From assembly GCF_024172095.1 (NCBI RefSeq), contig NZ_JAMZDX010000008.1, positions 248,001-312,000 of the forward strand: a stretch of DNA of 64,000 nt, written 5' to 3'. The notes below the pieces were generated by a model, which had not been told where the DNA came from, made no database searches, and saw nothing but the letters and a program-made list of their open reading frames with translations. Source of the DNA: Kitasatospora cinereorecta. GTDB lineage: Bacteria; Actinomycetota; Actinomycetes; Streptomycetales; Streptomycetaceae. Position numbers and translations under genes: made by a program. This document shows positions 45,121-54,513 of the stretch, piece by piece; the first letter of the stretch is position 1; the number at the start of each line of letters is the position of its first letter.

Positions 45121-46152
45121 ATGTCCGTGGCGGCTGCGATGATGCGCGGCACGGTCCGACCGTCGGTGCCGTGCGAGGGAACGGACGGAGTTCCGGTGCA
45201 GCTGAAGAGTGGGCAGACCTATGACGGTGCACTGCGGTTCGTCGAGGAGCTGATGGCGCAGGGCCTGAACGATCTGCAGACCGCCATGCCGCACATCCCT
45301 GGAGGCGTGTCGATCCCCGGGAGCCTGAGGTCGAGTTCCCAGCGGGCAGAGCTCACCGCAGCCGTACGCCGGTACGACGACTGGACGGGGAAGGCGGGGC
45401 GCGCGATCCGGGCGGTCTTCGCGGACCCATCGATCGTGGCCAGACTCCGAGGCGAGCGGTACCAGGCCATCCTGGTCACCGGTCCTGACGAGGTACGGCT
45501 GCCGATCCTGCTCAACACGGAGCTGGCCGAACTCCGGGACTACTTCACGGAGGTCGCCAACGAGGTGCGGCTGGTGAAGGACCGTCACAAGGGGCACCAG
45601 GGACGCACACTCGTGCTGGACACCAACGACCTGCTCCACTACCAGCGCTTCGACAAGATCCCGTGGCAGCGGCAGTACGGCGCAGGCACCGCGGTCGTCA
45701 TCCCCCACGTTGTCGTCGACGAGATCGACACCAAGGCCTTCACCGAGTCGGAGAAGGTCCGCCGACGCGCCCGCGGGGTGTTCAAGCTGCTGGAGGACGT
45801 GCTGACCGCTGTCGACGCCGACGGCTGGACCACCCTGCCGGACGGCACCGCACTGCGGATTCTCGCCGATGAGCCCGGGCACCGCAGGCTGCCGAACAAC
45901 GACGACGAGCTGGTCTCCCGGGCCGCCGCCCTGCAGCAGGCGATCGCGCCGCATGAAGTCCTCGTCGTGACCCGGGACAACGGTGTACGGACACGGGCGC
46001 TCTCCTGGCGGCTCGCGGCCCGCAAGCTCGACGACAAGTACCTGATCCCCGCGGACCAGCTCGCCGCAGCCGACCTGGCGAGGGACCTGGAGACCATCAC
46101 CGTCGAGGTCCAAGAGGACCTCGTGCCGAGCCAGGCGGACGCCCCGAACTGA
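45121..46152 (+). CDS. PIN-domain nuclease-like protein
   Basis: The protein has 343 residues; ATG at 45121, with a GTG at 45196 as alternative. The C-terminal half is a PIN domain: LVLDTNDLLHYQRFDKI (first Asp), VIPHVVVDEIDTKA (Glu/Asp), NNDDELVSRAAALQQA, and VVTRDNGVRTRALSW (last Asp). These acidic residues would bind the metal ion for RNA cleavage. The N-terminal 140 residues are a helical domain of unknown type. It is larger than VapC toxins and has no antitoxin-like gene beside it, so an RNA-processing or defence-type role is possible. It is transcribed with the next gene or shortly before it. Confidence 0.8.
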   Translation: MSVAAAMMRGTVRPSVPCEGTDGVPVQLKSGQTYDGALRFVEELMAQGLNDLQTAMPHIPGGVSIPGSLRSSSQRAELTAAVRRYDDWTGKAGRAIRAVFADPSIVARLRGERYQAILVTGPDEVRLPILLNTELAELRDYFTEVANEVRLVKDRHKGHQGRTLVLDTNDLLHYQRFDKIPWQRQYGAGTAVVIPHVVVDEIDTKAFTESEKVRRRARGVFKLLEDVLTAVDADGWTTLPDGTALRILADEPGHRRLPNNDDELVSRAAALQQAIAPHEVLVVTRDNGVRTRALSWRLAARKLDDKYLIPADQLAAADLARDLETITVEVQEDLVPSQADAPN

Positions 46153-46316
46153 GCAACGGCCCCGACGGCCCGAACCGGACGCCGGAGCCGCTGCCCTTCC
46201 CGGCGCGGGGCGCCGCCCGGCGGTGGCTGGCCCGGATCGACCCGCTGCCCGGCGAGTCGATCCGACTGTTCGCATTCCCACCGCAGTTGCTCACCGTGAT
46301 CGATAGGGTGCGGAGC

Positions 46317-46889
46317 ATGATGATCCTGACGGACGGCGGGCAGGACGCCACGACCGCGAGCCTCCGCTTCTGGCGCGACAACCGCCACCACTTCGGAACC
46401 TTCATCGAGGCACGGGCCTACCTCTCCGAGGACGACGTCATCGTGGACGGCCGCCGCTTCGCCAACACCGGCAGCGGGCCCCAGCACGCCTGGCCGCAGT
46501 CCCCGAAGCTGGTCCTGATCGACGACGCGGGCAACGAACTGTGGCTGACCGCCTGCTGCGCCGGCTACGGCGGCGGCGGCCCGGGCGGGACGGCAGAGAT
46601 CCTCACCGAGGAAGGCTTCGGCACCGAGGAGAGCATCGCCCGGCTGGTCACCGACCACCTGGTCCTCGTCCTCCGCAAAGACCACGACGAGCCGGTGGAA
46701 GCCGTCCCGTCCGCCGTGCGCGGCACCGACCGCGACCGCCGCAACCTCGACCGCTGGCTGACCCGGCTGTGGCACGAACCGCGGATCCACACCGACAAGG
46801 CGCTGCGCACCGCGAGCCGCTGGCTGCGCAGGAGCGACCCGCTCGACGGCTCGCCCCGCGGCGTCCACGGCGCCGCGGACGCCGCCTGA
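46317..46889 (+). CDS. Conserved hypothetical protein
   Basis: The ATG at 46317 gives 190 residues: MMILTDGGQDATTASLRFWR, FGTFIEARAYLSEDDVIVDG, PKLVLIDDAGNELWLTACCA and the Gly-rich GYGGGGPGGTAEILTEEGFG. The frame continues coding-like upstream (RWLARIDPLPGESIRLFAFP) into the end of the PIN gene but without an ATG or GTG; a TTG at 46287 is possible. No family recognised. Confidence 0.65.
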   Translation: MMILTDGGQDATTASLRFWRDNRHHFGTFIEARAYLSEDDVIVDGRRFANTGSGPQHAWPQSPKLVLIDDAGNELWLTACCAGYGGGGPGGTAEILTEEGFGTEESIARLVTDHLVLVLRKDHDEPVEAVPSAVRGTDRDRRNLDRWLTRLWHEPRIHTDKALRTASRWLRRSDPLDGSPRGVHGAADAA

Positions 46890-46941
46890 CCGGGGCCGCG
46901 CACCAGCACACATCCGTCTCCGAACACGTGGGAGTAGCTGA

Positions 46942-48450
46942 ATGGCCGTCCGCACCACCTACCTCAGCAAGACGGAAGTCCAGGACCTGCTCGGTGTGAG
47001 CTCGTTCGGGATGTGGCGGCTGCCCCGGCAGCACGAGAACTTCCCCGCCCCCGTCGAGAACGACAACTACCGCGATCCGCTCGTCCCGGACCCCGGCCCG
47101 CGATGGGACGGCACCCGGTTGTACACCTGGGCCGCCGCCACCTCGGAATTCCAGCACCGCGGCGCCCTCCTGAACCGGCCACTGCCCGGCCAGCGCCGGC
47201 CCGGCCAGTACCTCGGCTACCGCGACACCAAATACGGACCCGCCACCGACTGGCACACCACCATCGGCACCATCCGCGTGCTCCACACCACCCGCAGCAA
47301 GGCTGCCTCAGCGATGGCCATCGACCTCGCGGCCGACCGCAACCGAGAGATCGCCACCGTCTGCGCCCTGTACGGCGATATCGGCCACACCGGGCCCGCC
47401 CTGGTCGCCGCCGACACCGCCCATCCGCGCATCGAGTACGAGGCTCAGTGGGGCCGCGTCGCAGACCTTGCCGGACAGTCCCTGCCCTGGTGGCCCCGCC
47501 TGCTGTGCCGCCCCGACGTCATCCGCCAGTGGGCGCCCGGTTCCCCCGCCGTGGTTGCGGCCGTACCGGTCGATGACCGGGAGCAGACCCTGCGCCGCGC
47601 AGCCGAGAACCCGGTCTTCGCTCGGGCGGCCCGCAGCGCGCTGACCGCGATGGCCGATGCGATCCGCAACCAGCGCATCGACGGCATCAGGTCGGAAATC
47701 CGGATCTACACCAGCCACAGCGATCGCCTGCAGACCAACCTGGTCGTCGCGGCACGGCCCGACGACACGGCCCACCCCATCGCTGTCGAAGAGGACGAGG
47801 AAGTCCTCCGGCGGGGCTGGCGGCAGATCGTGACCAGCACCCAGCCGGACGCGGTCGCGGCCGCCGACATCGCCCTGGGCTACCAGCCGGAACTGCTCCC
47901 GTACGGACACTTCACCGAGGTCCCGGCGAAGCCCGGCACCGTCGCCGACCGGTGGGCCCGCAGGCTCACCATCTGCGACCCGACCGCCGGCCACGCAACC
48001 CTCGCCGAAGGCAAGGAGGTGGACGACTTCTTCATCGACCCCCTCACCGACATGCCCGTCGTCCGCACCAAGCCCGACGACGGCAAGAGCGCCACCTGGC
48101 TCTTCTACGCCCCGCTCTCCCTGCCCGCAGGCCGAGGCGAACTGGCCTCCGTCACCCTGCACGACACCCTCTGGATCACCACCACGGACGGACAGACCCA
48201 CCCAGCCCCGTGCACCACCAGCGATCACCTCTGGTGGGGCGACGGCTGGGGAGACCGCCCCACCGAAGCCGCACACGTCATCAACCAACTCCTCGACAAC
48301 CCCACCACCCCCATCAGCCTCGACGACCACGGGAGCAAAGCCCCCGCAGGCCTCACCGCCCTGCTCAACGAAGACCACAAACAGGGCACCGAACTCAACC
48401 GCGCCAAGCTGCTCCACGCGCGGATGACCCCGCCCAAGTCGGCGAACTGA
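46942..48450 (+). CDS. Large conserved hypothetical protein with N-terminal HTH-like segment
   Basis: The protein has 502 residues with ATG at 46942. It opens MAVRTTYLSKTEVQDLLGVS and continues FGMWRLPRQHENFPAPVEND, which resembles the AlpA/excisionase-type helix-turn-helix followed by a wing. The rest has no motif I recognise: GHTGPALVAADTAHPRIEYE, LPWWPRLLCRPDVIRQWAPG, FTEVPAKPGTVADRWARRLT, SDHLWWGDGWGDRPTEAAHV. It seems soluble. A DNA-binding regulator or replication accessory is possible, judged only from the N-terminus. It follows the previous gene by 52 bp on the same strand. Confidence 0.65.
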   Translation: MAVRTTYLSKTEVQDLLGVSSFGMWRLPRQHENFPAPVENDNYRDPLVPDPGPRWDGTRLYTWAAATSEFQHRGALLNRPLPGQRRPGQYLGYRDTKYGPATDWHTTIGTIRVLHTTRSKAASAMAIDLAADRNREIATVCALYGDIGHTGPALVAADTAHPRIEYEAQWGRVADLAGQSLPWWPRLLCRPDVIRQWAPGSPAVVAAVPVDDREQTLRRAAENPVFARAARSALTAMADAIRNQRIDGIRSEIRIYTSHSDRLQTNLVVAARPDDTAHPIAVEEDEEVLRRGWRQIVTSTQPDAVAAADIALGYQPELLPYGHFTEVPAKPGTVADRWARRLTICDPTAGHATLAEGKEVDDFFIDPLTDMPVVRTKPDDGKSATWLFYAPLSLPAGRGELASVTLHDTLWITTTDGQTHPAPCTTSDHLWWGDGWGDRPTEAAHVINQLLDNPTTPISLDDHGSKAPAGLTALLNEDHKQGTELNRAKLLHARMTPPKSAN

Positions 48451-48576
48451 CACCACCGACGCTGCGGGCCGGGGACCCCGACTGCAGTCCCGGGCCCGCA
48501 GCCGTCAGGCACAGCACGTGCCGGGCGTGCAGCCGGCGGTGCCCGAACGCGCGGCACCGGGACGGTGCGATCCGCT

Positions 48577-49321
48577 TCAGAAGCCGGGGTACTGGGGACC
48601 GCCGGGGGCGATGAACCGGGCGCCGAGGTTGTCGTTCGGGTTGAGGTAGACCAGCGCGGTGAACCACGGCGCGGCCGCCTTCGGGTCGCGGCGGCGCAGC
48701 AGGTCGGCGTAGCAGTAGAGGATGCGGTGGGCGGGGCGGTTGTCGAGCTCGCCGTAGAGCAGGACGTCGCGGAACGGCCAGGGCAGGGACTGCTGGAGGA
48801 CGCACACTCCGGCGCGGGCCCACTCCGGCGCGGGCCCACTCCAGCGCGAGGTCCAGGTCGCCGGGCAGGTCGCCCTGGTCGTCGTCCTCGTCGTCGAGGC
48901 CGTCCTCGTCGCCCTGGTGGAGGCCGGCGACCTCGTAGGCGATGGTGGTGTAGGCGTCCAGGTCTCTCGGGTGCAGCCGGCGGTCGCCGATCGTCACCGC
49001 GGTCTTCTCGTACGCCGTGTCGTACGCGGCGCTGCTCTCCTCGTCCGGTGTCCAGACCCGTTCCATCCACCAGGACTGGCGCACCGGCAGCTTGGCGATC
49101 CGCTTCTCCAGCTTCGACAGCTTGTCGCCGGCCTCGCGGTGCTCGGCGTAGAAGTCGGCCGAGTCGAACTCGTTGTACTCCGGGTCCTGGATCCAGGCCA
49201 GCAGCGGCCGGTCAAGCGCCGTCAGTGCCTCGGTGGCCAGGCCGGCCGGGACCAGCCACGGCAGCGTGCCCTCGAGGGCGTCGTTCACGGTCTTGTCGTC
49301 CAGGCCCACGGTCTCGTCCAT
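48577..49321 (-). pseudogene. TPR-like protein, copy A, frameshifted by a 16-bp duplication
   Basis: The N-terminal frame from the ATG at 49321 reads DDKTVNDALEGTLPWLVPAG, DPEYNEFDSADFYAEHREAG and LHPRDLDAYTTIAYEVAGLH. The C-terminal frame ending at 48577 reads CVLQQSLPWPFRDVLLYGEL with NRPAHRILYCYADLLRRRDP and ALVYLNPNDNLGARFIAPGG. They are joined out of frame because GGAGTGGGCCCGCGCC is present twice in tandem near 48805-48840. The C-terminal part resembles a TPR-like region. The paralogue B at 56304-57031 is broken at the same point by a different lesion. Confidence 0.75.
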
Positions 49322-49410
49322 GCCGCGAGTCTTCAGCACGGTGCCGCACCGTGTGCTTGAAGCCGCGGAATCCACCCTGGCGAGACACACGGCGCGGTAG
49401 ACAGCCGGAA

Positions 49411-49434
49411 GGCCGCCACCCGCAGGTGACGGCC
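49411..49434 (-). terminator. Hairpin after the kinase gene (flank copy A)
   Basis: GGCCGCCACC, 4-base loop, GGTGACGGCC: 10-bp stem with one mismatch, 14 bases beyond the kinase stop codon. The same hairpin with the same surroundings is at 57121-57144. Confidence 0.6.
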
Positions 49435-49447
49435 TCCCAGTGCTTTC

Positions 49448-51298
49448 TCAGAGCCCCGGCAGCCTACCGCCGGCCCGAGCTATCAGCCGGCCGAGATGGC
49501 CTGCTCTACGCCCACTCCACACAGACCTTGCTCGTCCGCCGGGGCCGGCGACGCTGCCCGCCCCGTCCAGTGTTGGGTTCGGGTCGTTGTAGCGGCTGCC
49601 CGCGAAGCGGGCGAGCCCGTCTCGCAGGTCGCAGGCATGGACCGCGGCGGGGTCCTTCATGGAGGGGCCGTAGATCCGCCACCAGCCGTCCCCGGCTTCC
49701 GTAGCGCGATGCTTCTTGAGCCACTGCCGCGAGGGCTCATGGCCGTCCAGGAACCGCACGCGCAACTCGGTCTCCGGCTCGACCTCCTTCAGGCGGCCGC
49801 GCTCATCACGGACCAGTGCACCCTTCTTCGTTCGCTCGGCGCCGCCCACGACCTCGATCATGGAGATGGATGCCCAGCGAATCGTGTAGGAAGTCGGTCT
49901 CCGCAGCTTCCATCGCTGTCGTTGAACCGTGAGTCCGTCCGCATCGACGGTGACCACGTCAGGCCCGGGAGGGCGGAGCGAGAACGAATAGATGCCCATG
50001 CCCACGCTGATGGCGCCAAAGAAGAGGAGCATCGCCACCCCTCCGGGGCTTACGGAGGCGGGGTCCTTGAACGCGAAAATCACCCCCGCCACAGGAATCA
50101 CGGCAGCCAGGGCAGCCTGCACAGCGGCCCCCGGCCATGACCCATCCCGCTCCATCTCCATCTCACCCCGGCTTTTGGACAGGACGAACTCGGCGCCGGG
50201 ACGGGCAGGACCGAGGCCTGCCGCGGCTGACGCTGCCCCCGAGGGGCTCGCGACGGCACCGTGTTCGGCATCAGCCGGCGGTGCGGGATGCTGCGCCGCG
50301 GGGCGGTTCTCGCCACCGGCGTCGATCACGGTGCGGGGGTGCACTTCCGCAGACCCGTTCCCGGTGGTCTTCGCTTCGCCGACAACAAGGGTGCGCAGGG
50401 CATTGGTGCGTTGCCGGATCGCTTCTCTGGCACCGGTGACGCCCATCCAGGCGCCCGGGCCGAGTGCGTCGCCGAGCTCGGCCTCGCACAGGGCTCGCAC
50501 CTGATCGGGTGTCGGACGCTGCTGCGGGTCCTTGGCGAGGCAGCCGGCGATCAGGCGGTGCAGCGGCGGTGCGAGGTGGGTGAGGTCGGGGCGGTCGGCG
50601 ACGATGCGGTGGGCGACGGCCCACTCGTTGTCGGCGGCGAACGCCTCGCGGCCGGTGGCCAGGAAGTGGAGGGTCGAGCCCAGGGCGAACATGTCGGACG
50701 GCGGCCCGACCGGGCGGCCCAGGGCCTGTTCGGGCGACATGTACAGCGGGGTGCCGATCCGGGTGGAGCTGCTGCGGTAGGTGACGGACTGGGTGAGGGA
50801 TTTGACGATGCCGAAGTCGATGACCTTCGGTCCGCTCTCGTCCAGCATGATGTTGCCGGGCTTGAGGTCCCGGTGCACCACGTCCGCCGCGTGGATGTCG
50901 GCCAGGGCCTGGGCGATACCCCAGGCCAGCAGCATCACCTCACCGGCCGGCAGCGGCCCACCCGCGGTGACGAGGTCCCGCAAGGAGGGGCCGGCAACGT
51001 AGCTGGCGGCCAGCCACGGCCGCTCGCCCTGCGGGTCGGCGTCCAGCAGCGGCGCCAAGTGCGCGCCCCGCACCTTCTGCGCCGCTGCCACTTCCCGGGC
51101 GAACCGGCGGCCGAACTCCGCGTCGCCGGCGAACTCTCCGCGGATCACCTTCACCGCCGCCAGCTGCCCGCCCGGGGAGAACGCGAGGAACACCTGCCCC
51201 ATCCCGCCCTCACCCAGCCGCGCCACCAACCGGAAGTCCCCAAGACTCCCCGGATCTCCCTCCCGCAGCACCGGAAACCCGAACACAACACTCGACAT
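49448..51298 (-). CDS. Membrane-anchored Ser/Thr protein kinase with PH-like C-terminal domain
   Basis: The ATG at 51296-51298 gives 616 residues. Kinase motifs: glycine loop LGEGGMGQVFLAF, Lys in LAAVKVI, HRDLKPGNIMLDE, DFGIVKS and GTPLYMSPEQALGRP. After a low-complexity linker there are two membrane helices (AALAAVIPVAGVIFAF and VAMLLFFGAISVGMGIYSFS), then a beta-rich domain (DVVTVDADGLTVQRQRWKLR, later ELRVRFLDGHEPSRQWLKKH) that resembles bacterial PH-like folds and would be cytosolic. The last 30 residues (after DPNPTLDGAG) run through DNA shared with the other duplicated flank and look acquired. It sits between two conserved flanks that enclose different cargo at 57.2-58.1 kb. Confidence 0.9.
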   Translation of the reverse strand: MSSVVFGFPVLREGDPGSLGDFRLVARLGEGGMGQVFLAFSPGGQLAAVKVIRGEFAGDAEFGRRFAREVAAAQKVRGAHLAPLLDADPQGERPWLAASYVAGPSLRDLVTAGGPLPAGEVMLLAWGIAQALADIHAADVVHRDLKPGNIMLDESGPKVIDFGIVKSLTQSVTYRSSSTRIGTPLYMSPEQALGRPVGPPSDMFALGSTLHFLATGREAFAADNEWAVAHRIVADRPDLTHLAPPLHRLIAGCLAKDPQQRPTPDQVRALCEAELGDALGPGAWMGVTGAREAIRQRTNALRTLVVGEAKTTGNGSAEVHPRTVIDAGGENRPAAQHPAPPADAEHGAVASPSGAASAAAGLGPARPGAEFVLSKSRGEMEMERDGSWPGAAVQAALAAVIPVAGVIFAFKDPASVSPGGVAMLLFFGAISVGMGIYSFSLRPPGPDVVTVDADGLTVQRQRWKLRRPTSYTIRWASISMIEVVGGAERTKKGALVRDERGRLKEVEPETELRVRFLDGHEPSRQWLKKHRATEAGDGWWRIYGPSMKDPAAVHACDLRDGLARFAGSRYNDPNPTLDGAGSVAGPGGRARSVWSGRRAGHLGRLIARAGGRLPGL

Positions 51299-51599
51299 GC
51301 GCCCCTCCTTCCCCCCAACTGCCCGACCGCGCAGACCGCAGACGACCCCTCCGCCACCTCCGCGCGACCACCCACCACCGACGCCGAAGCCACCGCCACG
51401 GCCCCAAACCGGCCCGTGCGGCTCCATCTGTGGACGATCGGTCGTCATGCCGATGCCCAGAGGGCTCCGATGCTCGCATGCGCCCTCCCCGGCAACAAGG
51501 TCAGGATGCCGGTCATGCATGACCGGTCACCGAGTCCGGGGCGACGGCCTTCCACGCTCTCCACGCAACGTATCGCCGGGCATGGACACCAACCAGCGA
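51299..51599. repeat. Right flank of duplicated segment, copy A
   Basis: From about 51413 the sequence (GCTCCATCTGTGGACG, GTCATGCCGATGCCCAG, GGCAACAAGGTCAGGATGCC) is nearly identical to 58120-58270. It holds no intact gene. The first 110 bp are the kinase promoter region. Confidence 0.6.
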
Positions 51600-51930
51600 C
51601 GGATCCGTGGCCACGCCCACTTCACGCCGTGCTCGGCGAGCTGCGCGAGCTGACCTGGTGGAGCTTCGCCCGCCTCGCCTTGGCGTCATGAAGGCGCCGA
51701 GGGGCACCTGGTGTACGACGACCTGGTCCTCGCCGCCGGGACCCGCCTCCACGGTCTCCGACGGCTCACGGTGCGGCCGGGGCACCCGGACGTTTCCCTC
51801 CCGCTCCCCGAACCGGGCGAGCGCGGCCAGGCCCCGGGCGGACCGGTCGGTGCGGGCGGCTTCGCCTCGGTTCGAACAGAGCAAGCGTCGCGGCCGTGGC
51901 CGCCGGTGGAGCGGCCGGTCGCTCATTCCA
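51600..51930 (-). pseudogene. HA-domain protein relic, copy A
   Basis: The minus strand reads GLAALARFGEREGNVRVPRP with HREPSETVEAGPGGEDQVVV and VPLGAFM, matching the intact stretch at 58321-58764. The C-terminal part is frameshifted (an HA-type QLAEQGVEWA ending is lost) and the N-terminus is missing. Confidence 0.6.
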
Positions 51931-52013
51931 TCGGGCTGTCGGTCGCCGGGGTGTCGCTTCTGGTCCGGGTTGTGCGCTGGGGTGCCCCGGGTTTCTGAAT
52001 CAGTCCGCCGCCA

Positions 52014-52039
52014 GCGTGACTTGCGTCACGCTAGTGACG
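52014..52039. promoter_or_regulatory. Overlapping palindromes upstream of sigma cassette 2
   Basis: GCGTGAC-TTGC-GTCACGC (52014-52031) is a perfect 7-bp inverted repeat, and CGTCAC-GCTA-GTGACG (52024-52039) overlaps it. Three alternating GTGAC/GTCAC blocks suggest a cooperative operator. The cassette starts about 350 bp downstream; otherwise 51931-52390 holds no gene. Confidence 0.45.
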
Positions 52040-52390
52040 TTCAGTGCTCGATCGGATCGCCTGAGTCATGATCCTGGAGTGCCTGATGAGCTGCCGGAAT
52101 CCTCTCCGCGCCATCCGGGGCCGGTTGCGGTGAGTGACGGGCGGGCACCAGTTGGTGAGAATTGGTCGAGCTGGCGTGCGTGAACGGAGGGCGTCGGTTG
52201 GTTAGCTGATCCCAGGTCAGAGACGACTGCGGCCAAGGGAAACCTCACCGCAGGTGAAGAAGAGAGGTCATCGGGATGCACATCCCCGCCATCCGTACGG
52301 TCATGCGCCGCAGAACGCGACAGGCTGCCGCCGGCGGCGCGCGCACCGTTCCCCGGTGCCGCCCTGGCCTCCCGCCCCAGGAGGCGTGAC

Positions 52391-53028
52391 GTGAACGACG
52401 ACCACTCGACGTTCGCCGCCGGGCCGGACCCGGCCCCGGACCCGGAGACCGGAGGGTCCGGCGCCGCCGTGGAACTCCCCGTGGATCTCCCCCTCGACTA
52501 CGAGGCCTACGCCCTCGGCCACCGCAAGGCGTTCCTGGTCTTCGCCGAGGAGATGCTCGGCGACAAGACCGCCGCCGAGCGCATCGTGCACGAGGTGATG
52601 GTCCGCATAGCCATCGACTGTGGCGCATCCTGCGCCAGGCGAACGTCGAGGACAGCACCTGGAACATGCTCTCCACCGCGGTCGTCAGCGAGGCCAACCG
52701 CAGCCGGCGCGACGCCCAGCTCGCCGCCCGGCTCGACCGCGCCAAGACCCTGCTCGCCGACCTGCGCGAGAGCCTGAACGCCCCCGACGCCGACGACACC
52801 GAATACGGCCTCTACCAGGCCCTGCGCCAGCTCTCCGACCGGCAGTTCGACGTCGTCATCCTCAAGTCCCAGGGCCGATCGACCCTCTTCACCGCGTGGG
52901 TGCTCAGCACCCACCCCAGCACCGTCGACCGCAACTACAACCGAGCCCTGGCCCGCCTGGAGGAGATCCTGCGCCCTCGGCGCGTCCTTCACACCGCCCC
53001 GACCCGCCGCAGAGGAGGCCGCTGGTGA
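52391..53028 (+). pseudogene. ECF-like sigma factor, cassette copy 2, frameshifted
   Basis: The first frame from the GTG at 52391 reads LPLDYEAYALGHRKAFLVFA with EEMLGDKTAAERIVHEVMVR and IAID; the second, about one base out, continues WRILRQANVEDSTWNMLSTA and ends in the region 4-like QLSDRQFDVVILKSQGRSTL with AWVLSTHPSTVDRNYNRALA. The shift lies near 52619-52625 (GACTGTGGCGC). A single missing or extra base would restore a protein like cassette copy 1. It may be a real mutation or a sequencing error. The stop overlaps the next start by 4 bases. Confidence 0.7.
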
Positions 53029-53897
53029 CCTACGACCACGCCCACGACCCACGGGCCGTCGACGCCCGCCCCGATCTCGTCCACCGCACCCGCGCCGTCG
53101 AATCGCTCCTCGGACGCCCGCCCGGCACCCGGCCCCGCACCCGCCAGGACCTCGCCCACGCCGTGGACGCCTTCCTCGCCGAGGCCGAGCGGACCGAACA
53201 CACCCCGGACGGCCAGAGCCCCGGCGGCGACGACTTCCCGGACGCGCTGCGCCGGATCGCCGCGGACGTTGCCCGTCACCGCGCCAGTACCTACACCCCG
53301 CCGCCCTGGTGGAGCTCCTACCGGCGCGCCAGCGTGGCCCTGGACCGCCTCGCCCGCACTGCGCTCGGACACCGCAAGGCGTTCGAGCTCCTCAGCCGCT
53401 TCGGTGAACTGCGGGGCCCGGGCGAAGGGCATCTCGAGGTGTGGGAGATCGACGAGGAGATCGAAGGCGCCCGCGTCTTCGGATGCCTTCTGTATGTGGC
53501 AGGCCACCCGGCCAGTGCCGCGTTCTGGTGGAGGATCGCGGCCATGGCCGGCGACCCGATCTCCGCCCGCGCCCTCTACCTGCAGCACCTCCAGCGCGGC
53601 GAGATGCGCGAGGCCAAGTGGTGGTTCCACGAGGCCTACGGCACCAGCACAGGCGACCCGGCCGCGGTGCCGCCGAGCCTCCCCGAGATGCCCGACTACT
53701 TCAAGGCCCTGCCCACGGTCGCCGAACAGCCCACCCCGGCCCAGCCCGACCCCCAGCCGGCCGACGGCCTCGGCGCCGAGCTCGACCGCCTGGTCGTCCA
53801 CACCGACCCCGGCGACGCCGGATTCATCGACGGCATCGCCACCCGCCCCGACCCCCAGACGGCCAACCGCCTCGAAGAACTGGTCGGCCACCGCTGA
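53025..53897 (+). CDS. TPR/Sel1-like partner protein, cassette copy 2
   Basis: The GTG at 53025 overlaps the sigma stop (GTGA) and gives 290 residues. The core EEIEGARVFGCLLYVAGHPA, then AAFWWRIAAMAGDPISARAL and YLQHLQRGEMREAKWWFHEA, aligns with the cassette 1 protein, while the N-terminal half is longer (RTRQDLAHAVDAFLAEAERT) and the C-terminus Pro-rich. The frame is intact even though the upstream sigma gene is not, so the protein may still be made by reinitiation or from its own promoter. Confidence 0.75.
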   Translation: MTYDHAHDPRAVDARPDLVHRTRAVESLLGRPPGTRPRTRQDLAHAVDAFLAEAERTEHTPDGQSPGGDDFPDALRRIAADVARHRASTYTPPPWWSSYRRASVALDRLARTALGHRKAFELLSRFGELRGPGEGHLEVWEIDEEIEGARVFGCLLYVAGHPASAAFWWRIAAMAGDPISARALYLQHLQRGEMREAKWWFHEAYGTSTGDPAAVPPSLPEMPDYFKALPTVAEQPTPAQPDPQPADGLGAELDRLVVHTDPGDAGFIDGIATRPDPQTANRLEELVGHR

Positions 53898-53965
53898 GCA
53901 CCCCTACGCCCGGCCGGCCCAGGTCGGCCGGGCCCCGCCCCGCCCCCCATCCGAAGGAGACCGCG

Positions 53966-54139
53966 GTGCAACTCCCGCATGCCCTCGCCCATGGCGCTCT
54001 CGCCCTCGGGACCCTCGGCGCCGGCTACACCCTCACCATCGCCGCCGTTGCCCTCACCGCCATCGCCGCCCGCACCCCCGAACGCCGCCGCGATGCCCGT
54101 CACGTCCGGGCCGTCCTCCTGCCCCGGCGCCGCCGCTGA
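53966..54139 (+). CDS. Small membrane protein, cassette copy 2
   Basis: The GTG at 53966 has GAAGGAG upstream and gives 57 residues. Hydrophobic helix ALAHGALALGTLGAGYTLTI with AAVALTAIAA, then basic TPERRRDARHVRAVLLPRRR. It is paralogous to the 55-residue protein at 44560-44727, and conservation of both copies supports a functional gene. Confidence 0.75.
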   Translation: MQLPHALAHGALALGTLGAGYTLTIAAVALTAIAARTPERRRDARHVRAVLLPRRRR

Positions 54140-54513
54140 CCTGCCGCCGCACAACGCCCGACAGCCTGATGATCGACTGGGCGCTGGGCACCCATGGCCT
54201 GCAGATGCAGCTGGAGGTCGGCGTTCCGCCATCGTGGCACTGTTGGCCACCCCTGAGGCCGTCCGGCCGACTATCCCCCGGTTCCGCGGGTCATTGGGCC
54301 TTGCCTGCCGGTCATGTGCGACCGGTTGTCCTGGATTCACGCCGTCAGTGGGGCCGCCGGACGCCGTTGCAGACAGCCGCTCATAGATGACCGGTGCGCT
54401 GACCTGTTCGGTCGGGCTCCGGCAACGCCACGATCAGTGCCGTCAAGCCGGCGACTGCAGCGCAGGCGATGACCTGTCCTCAGGAAGCACATGCGCCACC
54501 ACAGGAAGTGATC
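54140..54513. other. Intergenic region, no gene seen
   Basis: About 370 bp between cassette 2 and the secreted lectin gene. It should contain the promoter of the secreted protein; no clear hairpin, repeat or operator is visible. Confidence 0.4.
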
